NCBI GenBank assembly: GCA_902628275.1
Contig: CACOMI010000003.1
Span: 107,990-171,989, forward strand
DNA: 64,000 nt
From: an uncultured Pelagibacteraceae bacterium
GTDB lineage: Bacteria > Pseudomonadota > Alphaproteobacteria > Pelagibacterales > Pelagibacteraceae
Reading direction: 5' to 3'
This document shows, piece by piece, positions 25,143-33,512 of this stretch (positions are counted from its first letter, which is position 1; each line of letters opens with the position of its first letter). A program made the translations under genes and the position numbers. Under the pieces are notes generated by a model, which was given only the letters and a program-made list of their open reading frames with translations, ran no database searches and was not told the origin of the DNA.

Positions 25143-25927
25143 TCGTTTCTCTCTGTATGCCCATCTACAGAGATTACTTGCCCTGACACTTTGCTTGAAT
25201 CATCTGATATTAAAAAAGCACACATTTTTCCTATATCTTCCTCTAAAATCCATTTTTTCATAGAACTCATTGAAATAAATTCTTTTTCGACTGTTTTAGA
25301 TGATACTTTTTTAAATTTTGCTTTATCTCTTATTACTCTTTTCATTCTCTCACCTTTTATCGAACCAGGGCAAATTGCATTAACTCTTATATTAAATTTT
25401 CCAAGTTCCATTGCTAAAGTTTTGGTAACGCCAATTATTGCCCATTTACTTGCTGCATAAGGTGATCTTAAAGGAAAACCAAGTATACCTGCTGTTGATG
25501 AGATATTAATTATTGATCCGTTTCTTGATTTTTTAATTAATGGTATAGCTTTTTTAGTGAAATAAAAATGACTATTAACATCTACTTGAATAGTTCTTTC
25601 CCAATCTTTTGAATTTAATTTTTCAAGTGATCCAGTTGGTCCAGCAATTCCAACATTATTTATCAAAGCATCAATTTTTTTTGTTTTCTTAACTATTTCC
25701 TTAAACAAACTTGATACTTGACTTTCATCTGAAGCATCACAATGAAATGTAAACAGTCTTTTATTTTTAAGAGAATGTTTATTTAATTTATTTAAAGACT
25801 TATTATCGATATCACAAAGATATACATATGCTCCACGTAAAAGACAGATTTTAGCTGTTGCCAATCCAATACCAGATGCACCTGCAGAAATTATAATTTT
25901 TTTATTCTTTAATGATTGATTAATCAT
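25139..25927 (-). CDS. Short-chain dehydrogenase/reductase
   Basis: A 262-residue classical SDR: cofactor loop SAGASGIGLA near residues 14-23, NNVG at 90-93, and catalytic Ser143 or Ser144, Tyr157 and Lys161 (YAASK). Asp39 and Asp41 after the second strand suggest NAD(H) preference. It lies three bases after the ProV-like gene on the same strand, so it is effectively the fourth gene of a betaine-type importer operon. It may oxidise a hydroxylated substrate brought in by that importer. The substrate itself cannot be read. Confidence 0.85.
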   Translation of the reverse strand: MINQSLKNKKIIISAGASGIGLATAKICLLRGAYVYLCDIDNKSLNKLNKHSLKNKRLFTFHCDASDESQVSSLFKEIVKKTKKIDALINNVGIAGPTGSLEKLNSKDWERTIQVDVNSHFYFTKKAIPLIKKSRNGSIINISSTAGILGFPLRSPYAASKWAIIGVTKTLAMELGKFNIRVNAICPGSIKGERMKRVIRDKAKFKKVSSKTVEKEFISMSSMKKWILEEDIGKMCAFLISDDSSKVSGQVISVDGHTERND

Positions 25928-25930
25928 TAA

Positions 25931-26956
25931 TTATGATTTTGTTAATGATGTCTGTAATTCTTTATTAGATATATAACCTTTTACATTTCCACTCTTGTCA
26001 ACTACTTCACAATTAGAATTAGAGCATACAATTAGTGGTAAAAATTCCTCAATAAATTGATCTTCATTTACTTTAATTAAATTTGTTTTATCAATGTCAT
26101 CTGAGTCGTTAGTACCTTTCATAATAATTTTAGCCTTAATTACTTTTGCTCTATTAACATCTTTTACAAATGCTTTAACATAATCATCTGCAGGGTTCAT
26201 AATGATATCAACTGGAGTTCCAACCTGAACAAGTTTTCCAGCATTCAATATTCCAATATGATCCCCAAGTCTTAAAGACTCATCTAAGTCATGAGTAATA
26301 AATACGATTGTTTTTTTTAATTCTGATTGAAGATCAAGTAATTGTTTTTGCATATCACTTCTTATTAATGGATCTAAAGCACTAAAAGCTTCATCCATTA
26401 ACATAATGTCACTATCAGTTGCTAAAGCTCTAGCAAGACCAACACGTTGTTGCATACCACCTGATAATTGATTTGGAAATTGATTTTCAAAACCATTTAA
26501 ACCAACTGCTTCAATTTTTTCCATGGCAGTTTTATTTATTTCTTCCAATGCTTTTCCTTGCATTTCTAAACCATATCCAACGTTTTGGATTACAGTTTTG
26601 TGGGGAAATAAACCAAACCTTTGAAAAACCATACTCATCTTATGTCTCCTAAACTCAATTAATTGTTCTTTGTTAAAAGACATAACATTTGTTCCCTCTA
26701 CTATAATTTCACCATCAGTAGGGTCGATTAGTCTATTTAAATGACGAATTAGAGTTGATTTCCCAGATCCAGATAAGCCCATACAAACAAAGGTCTCACC
26801 TTCCTCTATTTTTAATGAAACATTGTCAAGACCAACTGTGTGACCTGTTTGTTCTAATACCTCCTCTTTATTTGCCCCTTCTTTTACCATTGGCATAACT
26901 GATTGAGGATTATTACCAAAAATTTTGTAAACATTATTAATCTCAATTTTAGACAT
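25931..26956 (-). CDS. proV: Glycine betaine/proline-type ABC importer ATPase (ProV/OpuAA-like)
   Basis: A 341-residue ABC ATPase. GLSGSGKST (residues 60-68) is the Walker A loop, QLSGGMQQRVGLARA the signature, and DIMLMDEAFSALDP the Walker B. The N-terminal extension with EVLEQTGHTVGLDNVS before the Walker A and the C-terminal CBS-like stretch (about 275-341) are hallmarks of ProV/OpuAA, where the CBS region can sense ionic strength. It energises import of glycine betaine or related betaines. One base overlaps with the permease gene. Confidence 0.88.
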   Translation of the reverse strand: MSKIEINNVYKIFGNNPQSVMPMVKEGANKEEVLEQTGHTVGLDNVSLKIEEGETFVCMGLSGSGKSTLIRHLNRLIDPTDGEIIVEGTNVMSFNKEQLIEFRRHKMSMVFQRFGLFPHKTVIQNVGYGLEMQGKALEEINKTAMEKIEAVGLNGFENQFPNQLSGGMQQRVGLARALATDSDIMLMDEAFSALDPLIRSDMQKQLLDLQSELKKTIVFITHDLDESLRLGDHIGILNAGKLVQVGTPVDIIMNPADDYVKAFVKDVNRAKVIKAKIIMKGTNDSDDIDKTNLIKVNEDQFIEEFLPLIVCSNSNCEVVDKSGNVKGYISNKELQTSLTKS

Positions 26957-27999
26957 TATTTACCTTTCTTTGTATTTGGTGCTGTTCTTTCTTGGAGGGT
27001 TTCTCCATAAGATTGGGTTATTCTATCTAGCACTATTGCTAAAAGTACAATTGCAATCCCCGCTTCAGCAGCTCTTCCCACATTTAATTGTTGAAGACCA
27101 AGTAACACTTCATCTCCCAAGCCTCTAGTACCTATCATTGATGCAATAACAACCATAGCTAATGCCATCATTGTACATTGATTAATACCCTGCATTATAT
27201 TTGGTAAAGCTAATGGCATTTGTACACCCCAAAGTTTTTGCTTTTTACTTGCACCAAATGCATCTGCAGCCTCAATAACCTCAGTATCTACTAATCTTAT
27301 TCCTAAATCTGTTAGCCTTACCAATGGTGGAACTGCATAAATAAATGTAGCTATAATTGCAGGTACTGCACCTAAGCCAAATAGCATAATTCCTGGAATC
27401 AAGTAACAGAAACTCGGAATTGTTTGCATTAAATCTAAAACTGGCAAAATGACATTTCTAGTTCTTGCACTTCTTGCCATTGCGATACCTAATGGAATAC
27501 CCGCAACTACACAAAGAAATATTCCAATTAACATTATTGCAGTTGTTTCTATTGCTTTTTGCCAAAATATTGGATGAAGAAAACCGATAAAAAAAGTGCA
27601 AAATCCAACAAATACTGTTGTTCCAACTTTTCTACCACTTGCAAAATAAGTGAGAACTATGACACCAAGTATAACCAATGGCCATGGAGCTTGTATTAAA
27701 AAGTTTTTTACAAGCATTAACATATATAGAAGAACATTATTAATAGCTTCAAATATATATCCATATTTTTCGTTAAGTGTTTTAAAACCAGAATTGATCC
27801 AATTCATTAGAGGTAAGTCTAGCCACTTAGGCCATTTACCTCCTAACCAAGAAAAATCATTTAATAATTCTCCAATATTGTCAGGTTTTCTTTTTGATTG
27901 AGAATAGCTAGTTATTAATAGCCAAATAAAAACAACGAGTAAACCAATATTAAAAAATATTTTTTTATTTTTCTTTAATGTTTCCATAAATAACTTCAA
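26956..27999 (-). CDS. proW: Glycine betaine/proline-type ABC importer permease (ProW-like)
   Basis: A 347-residue permease with a long N-terminal extension (about 100 residues with two hydrophobic spans) before the core, as in ProW. The coupling-helix region includes TEVIEAADAFGASKKQKLWGVQMPLALPNIMQGINQ. It forms the inner-membrane channel for the ProV-like ATPase and ProX-like binding protein. It follows the binding-protein gene after a 51-base gap that contains a hairpin, and overlaps the ATPase gene by one base. Confidence 0.88.
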   Translation of the reverse strand: MKLFMETLKKNKKIFFNIGLLVVFIWLLITSYSQSKRKPDNIGELLNDFSWLGGKWPKWLDLPLMNWINSGFKTLNEKYGYIFEAINNVLLYMLMLVKNFLIQAPWPLVILGVIVLTYFASGRKVGTTVFVGFCTFFIGFLHPIFWQKAIETTAIMLIGIFLCVVAGIPLGIAMARSARTRNVILPVLDLMQTIPSFCYLIPGIMLFGLGAVPAIIATFIYAVPPLVRLTDLGIRLVDTEVIEAADAFGASKKQKLWGVQMPLALPNIMQGINQCTMMALAMVVIASMIGTRGLGDEVLLGLQQLNVGRAAEAGIAIVLLAIVLDRITQSYGETLQERTAPNTKKGK

Positions 28000-28007
28000 T
28001 TAAAGAA

Positions 28008-28027
28008 AGAGCCCCAAAGGGGGCTCT
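28008..28027 (-). terminator. Intercistronic hairpin between proX-like and proW-like genes
   Basis: AGAGCCCC (28008-28015) pairs with GGGGCTCT (28020-28027) around a four-base loop. Read on the minus strand it is followed by TTTCTTTAATT. It probably terminates part of the transcripts after the binding-protein gene, giving more binding protein than permease, and may also protect the upstream mRNA. Confidence 0.75.
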
Positions 28028-28050
28028 ATCAATATATTTTTTATAAGTGA

Positions 28051-29067
28051 TTATAATGCTGCTGCAACCTTTTTAGCAACATCAGCTGGTACCCAGTCTT
28101 TCCACATAGTTTCTGTTTTCAAGAATTCTATTGCAGTAGCTTCCATATCACCACCTGACTCATCTTCATAGAATGCTAACATTTTGTTAACCGTAGCTGT
28201 TGGAATAGTATATTTTCCAATAAACTCGTTTTCTTTTGGATGAGCTTTTGCCCAAGTAGCAAGAACAGATTTAGTTAAAGCCATATCTCTGTACTCACTT
28301 GCGCAAGAAGGTTTATAAGCATCTGGACCATTTGCTTTAATGTCCTCTACAACCGCAGACATTGCATCCCAACATGCTTGATCAAATTTAGGCTCCTTTA
28401 ATCTTACAAGATCAACCTTACCCATTAAACCAGTTGGTGCCCAGTAGTAAGTAAAGATTGGTTTTTTCTTAGCAAATGCACCTGCTATTGCAGCATCTAA
28501 TGCACCACCTGAACCTGGATCAAAGTTTGTATAGTATTTATCTAAACCATACTCTTTTTGTTTAACTAAATTTACAGTGTAGCATGTCCAACCAGATATA
28601 CAGCTAGTCATTCTTCCTTTTGATGGATCTTCCGGATCTTTAAATAGCGCAGCTATTTTTGGATCTTTCATATCTTCAACAGATTTTAAATTATATTTAT
28701 CAGCTGTAGCTTTATCAACATAGAATGCTTGCTGCGAGTCTGGTGTGTTTGTTCCCATATGGATAATTGTACCTGCTTCCTCATGAGGCTTATAATTACC
28801 TATAATGTTATCATACCAAACTTCAGTAATAACATCTAACTGTCCATCGTAATGAGCAGCCATAATTGGAGTTGTACTACCTTTAGTTACTGAAACTTCA
28901 CAACCATATCCTTTTTCAAGAATGAAAGTGGTAATAGCAGTGTGAATATTAGCACTACTCCAGTCGAAATCTCCCAATCTTGCCTTACAATCACCTGCGT
29001 TTGCACTAGACACAATCAAAGATGATAAAAAGAAAATTGAGATAGTTAATTTTTTTAAAAACTTCAT
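28051..29067 (-). CDS. proX: Glycine betaine/choline-type periplasmic binding protein (ProX-like)
   Basis: A 338-residue secreted binding protein with a signal peptide (MKFLKKLTISIFFLSS, likely cleavage after ANA near residue 24). The mature part starts with CKARLGDFDWSSANIHTAIT, typical of ProX/OpuAC/ChoX type II-F proteins. Trp residues in the mature chain (DWSSAN, EVWYDNI, SGWTCYT, YYWAP) could build the aromatic cage for a trimethylammonium group. It is first in the importer operon, after a CTTAAGGAGATAATT ribosome site, and is divergent from the butyrobetaine-hydroxylase-like gene. Confidence 0.87.
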   Translation of the reverse strand: MKFLKKLTISIFFLSSLIVSSANAGDCKARLGDFDWSSANIHTAITTFILEKGYGCEVSVTKGSTTPIMAAHYDGQLDVITEVWYDNIIGNYKPHEEAGTIIHMGTNTPDSQQAFYVDKATADKYNLKSVEDMKDPKIAALFKDPEDPSKGRMTSCISGWTCYTVNLVKQKEYGLDKYYTNFDPGSGGALDAAIAGAFAKKKPIFTYYWAPTGLMGKVDLVRLKEPKFDQACWDAMSAVVEDIKANGPDAYKPSCASEYRDMALTKSVLATWAKAHPKENEFIGKYTIPTATVNKMLAFYEDESGGDMEATAIEFLKTETMWKDWVPADVAKKVAAAL

Positions 29068-29159
29068 TTAATTATCTCCTTAAGGTTAAGTTTTAATAAG
29101 AAGATTTAATAATGAATGAAGATAAAAAACAAGCTTTGAATTGAAGATACAACTATTAA

Positions 29160-29188
29160 TTGAGTTGATTTGAGCATTCTTTTATATA
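29160..29188 (+). promoter_or_regulatory. Candidate promoter of the butyrobetaine-hydroxylase-like gene
   Basis: TTGAGT (29160-29165) and TATATA (29183-29188) are separated by 17 bases. Transcription would begin only a few bases before the GTG start at 29199, giving an almost leaderless message. This agrees with the lack of a Shine-Dalgarno sequence there. Confidence 0.35.
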
Positions 29189-29198
29189 AAGTTTAAAT

Positions 29199-30326
29199 GT
29201 GAGCTCAATTTCTAAACTTGAAAAAAATTCTACATATATAAAAGTTATTTGGAATGATGGAGAGGAAAGTAAGTTTAATTATCTATGGTTGAGAGATAAT
29301 TGCCCTACAGCTCACGATAAAGACTCAAGACATAGAATGTTTAATATTTTAAATGTTTCACTAAGCATTAATCCAAAAAAATATTCAATAAGCACTGATG
29401 GAAAGTTAGAAATTGAATGGAGTGAAGGAAATCATATAAGTTATTATGATCCTAAATGGTTAAGAGAAAACTGCTATACATTAAAAAATAAGCGAAAGTA
29501 TGTCTCACCTTATAAACTTTGGGACAGTTCACTAGAAAAAGATTTAAAATCCATTCAGATTGATCATGATGAAATTGTAAATTCTGATGAAGGTTTGGTT
29601 AAATGGCTTGAACTTTTGCATCACACAGGCATAGCTATCGTTAAAAATGCTCCAGTAGAAAAAAACTCTGCATTAAAGGTTTTAAATAGGATAAGCCATA
29701 CTAGAGAAACTTTTTTTAAAACACCTTTTGAAGTAATTAATATTCCAAAGCCCAATAATTCTGCTTACACAGCACACGCTTTAAGAAATCACATGGATTT
29801 GCCATGGTTTGAAAATCCACCTGGTTATCAATTTTTACACTGCTTAATTAATTCAGCAAAGGGAGGTGACTCATCAGCAGTTGATGCATTTGCTGTTGCA
29901 GATTATTTAAGACATAATGAAAAGGAAACTTTTGATATATTGGTTAATACTCCGTTAAAATTTAGAGACAAAGACTATACTCAAGAAGCAGTTAGAACTG
30001 TTTATGGAACAGCGATATCATTAACTAAAGATGGAGATTATAATGATATTCGTTATAGTATTGCAACACTAGATGCTCTTGATTGTCATCCAGATATAAT
30101 GGATTCTGTTTATAAAGCTCATCATCGGTTTGGAAATTTATTACATGACACTAAATTTCAAATTAATTTCAGATTAGAGCCAGGTGATATTTTTTCATTT
30201 AACAATAGAAGATTGCTTCATGGAAGAACTGAGTTTGATCCTAATTCAGGTCAAAGACATCTCCAGGGCTATTACATGGATAGAGATGAAATAATAGGAA
30301 GATTAAATTATCTTAAAAGTTGTTAA
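29199..30326 (+). CDS. Gamma-butyrobetaine-hydroxylase/TmpA-like 2-oxoglutarate dioxygenase
   Basis: A 375-residue protein with the two-part layout of gamma-butyrobetaine hydroxylase: an N-terminal DUF971-like domain (WLRDNC at 30-35) and a TauD-type catalytic domain. Iron ligands are His198, Asp200 (NHMDLPW) and His341; Arg353 should bind 2-oxoglutarate. Asn187 and Tyr190 (NNSAYTA) match Asn191 and Tyr194 that help hold the trimethylammonium in the human enzyme. The N-terminal zinc site looks lost: Cys35 remains, but two further Cys positions are Thr37 and Asp40. Products could be carnitine, or hydroxylated trimethylaminoethylphosphonate if TmpA-like. Start is GTG. The divergent neighbour is a betaine importer. 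Confidence 0.8.
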   Translation: MSSISKLEKNSTYIKVIWNDGEESKFNYLWLRDNCPTAHDKDSRHRMFNILNVSLSINPKKYSISTDGKLEIEWSEGNHISYYDPKWLRENCYTLKNKRKYVSPYKLWDSSLEKDLKSIQIDHDEIVNSDEGLVKWLELLHHTGIAIVKNAPVEKNSALKVLNRISHTRETFFKTPFEVINIPKPNNSAYTAHALRNHMDLPWFENPPGYQFLHCLINSAKGGDSSAVDAFAVADYLRHNEKETFDILVNTPLKFRDKDYTQEAVRTVYGTAISLTKDGDYNDIRYSIATLDALDCHPDIMDSVYKAHHRFGNLLHDTKFQINFRLEPGDIFSFNNRRLLHGRTEFDPNSGQRHLQGYYMDRDEIIGRLNYLKSC

Positions 30327-30380
30327 CAGATACAACCTGTTTTAGAAAAATTATATATTTTAATATTTAAGTAATTTTAA

Positions 30381-30421
30381 TTTAACGTTATCTTAACATT
30401 TATAATTTACGACGTTGTAAA
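30381..30421 (+). promoter_or_regulatory. Candidate control region upstream of the ugp operon
   Basis: TTTAACG (30381-30387) and CTTAACA (30392-30398) form a direct repeat with an 11-base period, the spacing of Pho boxes. TATAAT (30401-30406) is a good -10 box. TTTACGACGTTGTAAA (30406-30421) is a 16-base near-perfect palindrome. The repeat does not match the classical CTGTCAT sequence, so PhoB control is only a suggestion. Confidence 0.35.
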
Positions 30422-30446
30422 ACATAAACAAATAAGAGAGGGAAAA

Positions 30447-31754
30447 ATGAAAAAAATACTTAGTATTTTAACAATTCTATTTACATTCTCTTTTACATCT
30501 CACAGCTACTCAAAGACAGAAATTCATTGGTGGTATGGAAACAGTGGTTTTCTTGGTGATGTAATTATTGAAATTGCAAATAGATTTAATGCTTCACAAG
30601 ATCAGTATACGGTCATTCCTACAGGTAAAGGAAGTTATGAAGATAACATGGCTGCAACTATTGCTGCATTTAGAGCAGGAGACCAACCACACTATTCACA
30701 GGTTTATGACGCTGGTGCTGCGATAATGGTAGCGCAAGTTAAAAATGGTGTTGTCATTGGTTTTGAAGAAATGGCAGAGAAATATGGAATTAAAGTAGAT
30801 GCAGACAATTATATTCCAGGAATTAAAAATTTCTATGCTGACTCTGATGGAAAAATGATTGGTGTTCCTTTTAATAGTTCAACTTGTTTAATGTATGCAA
30901 ACATGGACATATTGAAAAAAGTAGGAATCGAGTCAGTTCCAAAAACTTATGAAGAGTTTGAGGCTATGGCTCCAAAAATTAAAGCTGCTGGATATATTCC
31001 TTTAGTACAAAGTCATTTTCCTTGGATATGGACAGAAAATTTCTTTTCAAGACATAATCTACTTATGACTGATGGAAACAATGGTTACGATGCTGTCCCA
31101 ACAAAAACTTTATTTGCTGAAACAGATGCATTCGTAATGCATTGGAAAAAAGTTAAGGAATGGTATGAAAAAGGCTTTTATGGTTATAAAGGAAGAGCAT
31201 GGGGAGATAACCAGGCTCCATTTATAGCTGGTGAAGCTGCGTTTTGGTTTGGTTCTGCTGCATCTTTCGGTGGAATGAAAGGTGTTGTACCTAACTTTAC
31301 AGTAAATCATATTCCTTACTGGGACTCTGTAACAGGTGGTAAAGAGTATCCAACGTTCATCGGTGGTGCTGCTAACTGGATATTAAATGGTCATACAGAA
31401 GAAGAGTACAAAGGACTTGCTAAATTTATAGAATTTATGGGTTCTCCAGAGATGGATCTGTATTATCACAATATGACTGGTTATTCTGCAGTGACCAAAG
31501 GTGGTATAGAATTAGCTGAAACTATAAACTTCTATAGAGCTTCTCCATATCATAAAGCAGTTGGTGAACAATTAAGCTTAGAAGGTTCGACTATTCCCGG
31601 TGGATATAGAGCTGGTAACTGGCCACAAATTCGTGAAGTAATTTACGAAAACGTTGAGCCAATGTTAAACGGCAAAATATCAATCGAAAAAGGATTGAAG
31701 AACATGGATAAAGGTGCAGCTAAATTGTTAAAACAATTTGCTAAAACTTTATAA
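30447..31754 (+). CDS. ugpB: sn-Glycerol-3-phosphate/glycerophosphodiester-type ABC binding protein (UgpB-like)
   Basis: A 435-residue periplasmic binding protein with a signal peptide (MKKILSILTILFTFSFTSHS) and the UgpB-like opening EIHWWYGNSGFLGD. GEAAFWFGSAASFGG and GSTIPGGYRAGNWPQIREV are close to the UgpB ligand-site regions. It would capture glycerol-3-phosphate or glycerophosphodiesters such as glycerophosphocholine. A GAGAGGG site precedes the ATG. A terminator hairpin separates it from the permease genes. The ugpQ-type gene in the same operon supports the phosphodiester assignment. Confidence 0.87.
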   Translation: MKKILSILTILFTFSFTSHSYSKTEIHWWYGNSGFLGDVIIEIANRFNASQDQYTVIPTGKGSYEDNMAATIAAFRAGDQPHYSQVYDAGAAIMVAQVKNGVVIGFEEMAEKYGIKVDADNYIPGIKNFYADSDGKMIGVPFNSSTCLMYANMDILKKVGIESVPKTYEEFEAMAPKIKAAGYIPLVQSHFPWIWTENFFSRHNLLMTDGNNGYDAVPTKTLFAETDAFVMHWKKVKEWYEKGFYGYKGRAWGDNQAPFIAGEAAFWFGSAASFGGMKGVVPNFTVNHIPYWDSVTGGKEYPTFIGGAANWILNGHTEEEYKGLAKFIEFMGSPEMDLYYHNMTGYSAVTKGGIELAETINFYRASPYHKAVGEQLSLEGSTIPGGYRAGNWPQIREVIYENVEPMLNGKISIEKGLKNMDKGAAKLLKQFAKTL

Positions 31755-31764
31755 TTAGTAATTT

Positions 31765-31800
31765 AAATAAGGAGGGTGTTGATTTACCCTCCTTATTTTT
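31765..31800 (+). terminator. Intercistronic terminator between ugpB and ugpA
   Basis: AAATAAGGAGGGT (31765-31777) pairs with ACCCTCCTTATTT (31786-31798) around an eight-base loop and runs into a long T tract. Readthrough must occur to express the permeases, so it most likely sets the ratio of binding protein to membrane parts. Confidence 0.88.
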
Positions 31801-31812
31801 TATTTTACTTAT

Positions 31813-32691
31813 ATGAAAAAAGTCCAATTTAAATCTAGCTATTCACAATATTTATTCTTAGCGCCTCAGTTAGGAATTTTATTAATTTTTTTATATTGGC
31901 CAATCATACAAACTTTTAGAGATGCATTTACAATGCAAGATGCTTTTGGATTTGGAGCGACGTTTGTATGGTTTGATAATTTTTTATTTATTTTTGATGA
32001 TCCAGCTTATTTCATAGCTTTCAAATTTACTATTATTTATAGTTTTGTAATTACATTAATTACTGGTTCAATTGGATTATTGCTTGCCGTTCAGGCCAAT
32101 AATGTAATGCATGGTAAAAGTACTTACAAAACACTTCTGATTTGGCCTTATGCAATCGCGCCCGCAGTTGTTGGTGTAATGGCAAATTATTTTTTTAGTG
32201 AAAGATTTGGACTTCTTTATCATTTATTTCACGAACTTTGGGGATTCAATTGGTATGAGAGTGTTTTTGACTCGTATATTTATGTAATAATAGCTGGTTC
32301 TTGGAAGCAAATCAGTGCTAATTTTATTTTCTTCTTGGCAGGTCTACAAGCTATACAAAAATCTGTAATTGAAGCATCAATGATTGACTGTAAAAATAGT
32401 TTTAGAAGATTTTGGACAATAACATTCCCATTATTAATGCCAACTACGTTCTTTTTAATAATTATTAATATAACCTATGCTTTCTTTGATACATTTGGAA
32501 TTATTGATACCACAACAATAGGTGCTCCTTCAGGCGAAACAAGAACTCTAGTTTATAAAGCATACATGGATGGATTTAGAGGATTAGATTTAGGTAGTGC
32601 TGGAGCTCAATCAATAATGATGATGTTGATTGTATTAGTAATTACAATTTTTCAATTTAGATATATCGAAGGGAAAATACATTATAATTAA
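31813..32691 (+). CDS. ugpA: Glycerol-3-phosphate-type ABC permease (UgpA-like)
   Basis: A 292-residue six-helix permease of the MalF/UgpA group. An N-terminal FLAPQLGILLIFLYWPIIQ helix is followed by TIQ-type loops. The coupling EAA loop is VIEASMIDCKNSFRRFWTITFPLLMP (middle third of the C-terminal half). It pairs with UgpE-type subunits. The stop overlaps the next ATG by one base (TAATG). Confidence 0.88.
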   Translation: MKKVQFKSSYSQYLFLAPQLGILLIFLYWPIIQTFRDAFTMQDAFGFGATFVWFDNFLFIFDDPAYFIAFKFTIIYSFVITLITGSIGLLLAVQANNVMHGKSTYKTLLIWPYAIAPAVVGVMANYFFSERFGLLYHLFHELWGFNWYESVFDSYIYVIIAGSWKQISANFIFFLAGLQAIQKSVIEASMIDCKNSFRRFWTITFPLLMPTTFFLIIINITYAFFDTFGIIDTTTIGAPSGETRTLVYKAYMDGFRGLDLGSAGAQSIMMMLIVLVITIFQFRYIEGKIHYN

Positions 32692-33512
32692 TGACTAGAT
32701 TTATCACATCAAGTTTTTCACATTTAATTTTAATCATTGGAATACTTATCATGGTAGTTCCTGTATGGATGATCTTTGCTAGCTCAACACACACAAGTTC
32801 AATGATTAATATGAATGGTCTCCAAATGTTTTTAGGAGATAGCTTCTATGAAAATTACTTACGGGTTTTATTATATCAGGGTGGTTTTTTTAAAGAGATA
32901 ACAGCATTAAAGATGTTTTTTAATAGTTTTATAATGGCTTCAGGAGTTGCAATATTATCCGTTGTTACATCTTTAATGGCTGCCTATGCTTTGGTTTATT
33001 ACAGGATAAAACATGCAACATTATTGTTTTGGGTAATATTTATTACAATTTTAGTTCCATTAGAGTTAAGAATTTTTCCTACCTATTCAGTAATGGCTGA
33101 ACTTAATCTAGTGAATTCTTATTTTGGATTAATAGTTCCTATTTCAGCCTCAGCTATAGCAACCTTATTCTTTCGACAATTTTATAAAACTGTTCCAGAT
33201 GAATTACTTGAGTCAGCAAAACTTGATGGAGCAAATACTTGGAGATTTTTTGTTGATTTTTTAATTCCTTTGTCAAAAACAATGATTGTAGCCATGTTAA
33301 TTTTTATGTTTGTTTTTGGTTACAACCAGTACTTATGGCCACTATTGGTAACAACTTCAGAACAATATTGGACAGTGGTTATGGGGCTAAAAATGATGTC
33401 AGGTTCTATTGTTCATCGTTTTGCTTTTGTGATGATGTCTATGGTTCCACCAATTTTAATTATAATTGTATTACAGAAACATTTTATTAAGGGGGTTTTT
33501 CAAGATAAATGA
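32691..33512 (+). CDS. ugpE: Glycerol-3-phosphate-type ABC permease (UgpE-like), copy 1
   Basis: A 273-residue six-helix permease. The EAA loop ELLESAKLDGANTWRFF identifies the UgpE/MalG family. It is the first of two consecutive ugpE-like genes that align from end to end. It overlaps the second copy by ATGA. An importer of this kind normally needs one UgpA and one UgpE, so having two UgpE-like subunits is unusual; see the second copy. Confidence 0.87.
   Translation: MTRFITSSFSHLILIIGILIMVVPVWMIFASSTHTSSMINMNGLQMFLGDSFYENYLRVLLYQGGFFKEITALKMFFNSFIMASGVAILSVVTSLMAAYALVYYRIKHATLLFWVIFITILVPLELRIFPTYSVMAELNLVNSYFGLIVPISASAIATLFFRQFYKTVPDELLESAKLDGANTWRFFVDFLIPLSKTMIVAMLIFMFVFGYNQYLWPLLVTTSEQYWTVVMGLKMMSGSIVHRFAFVMMSMVPPILIIIVLQKHFIKGVFQDK

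Noticed and set aside
29068..29198. Structured RNA between the proX-like and butyrobetaine-hydroxylase-like genes
   Set aside because: No helix longer than a few AT pairs was found. The gap is explained by two divergent promoters.
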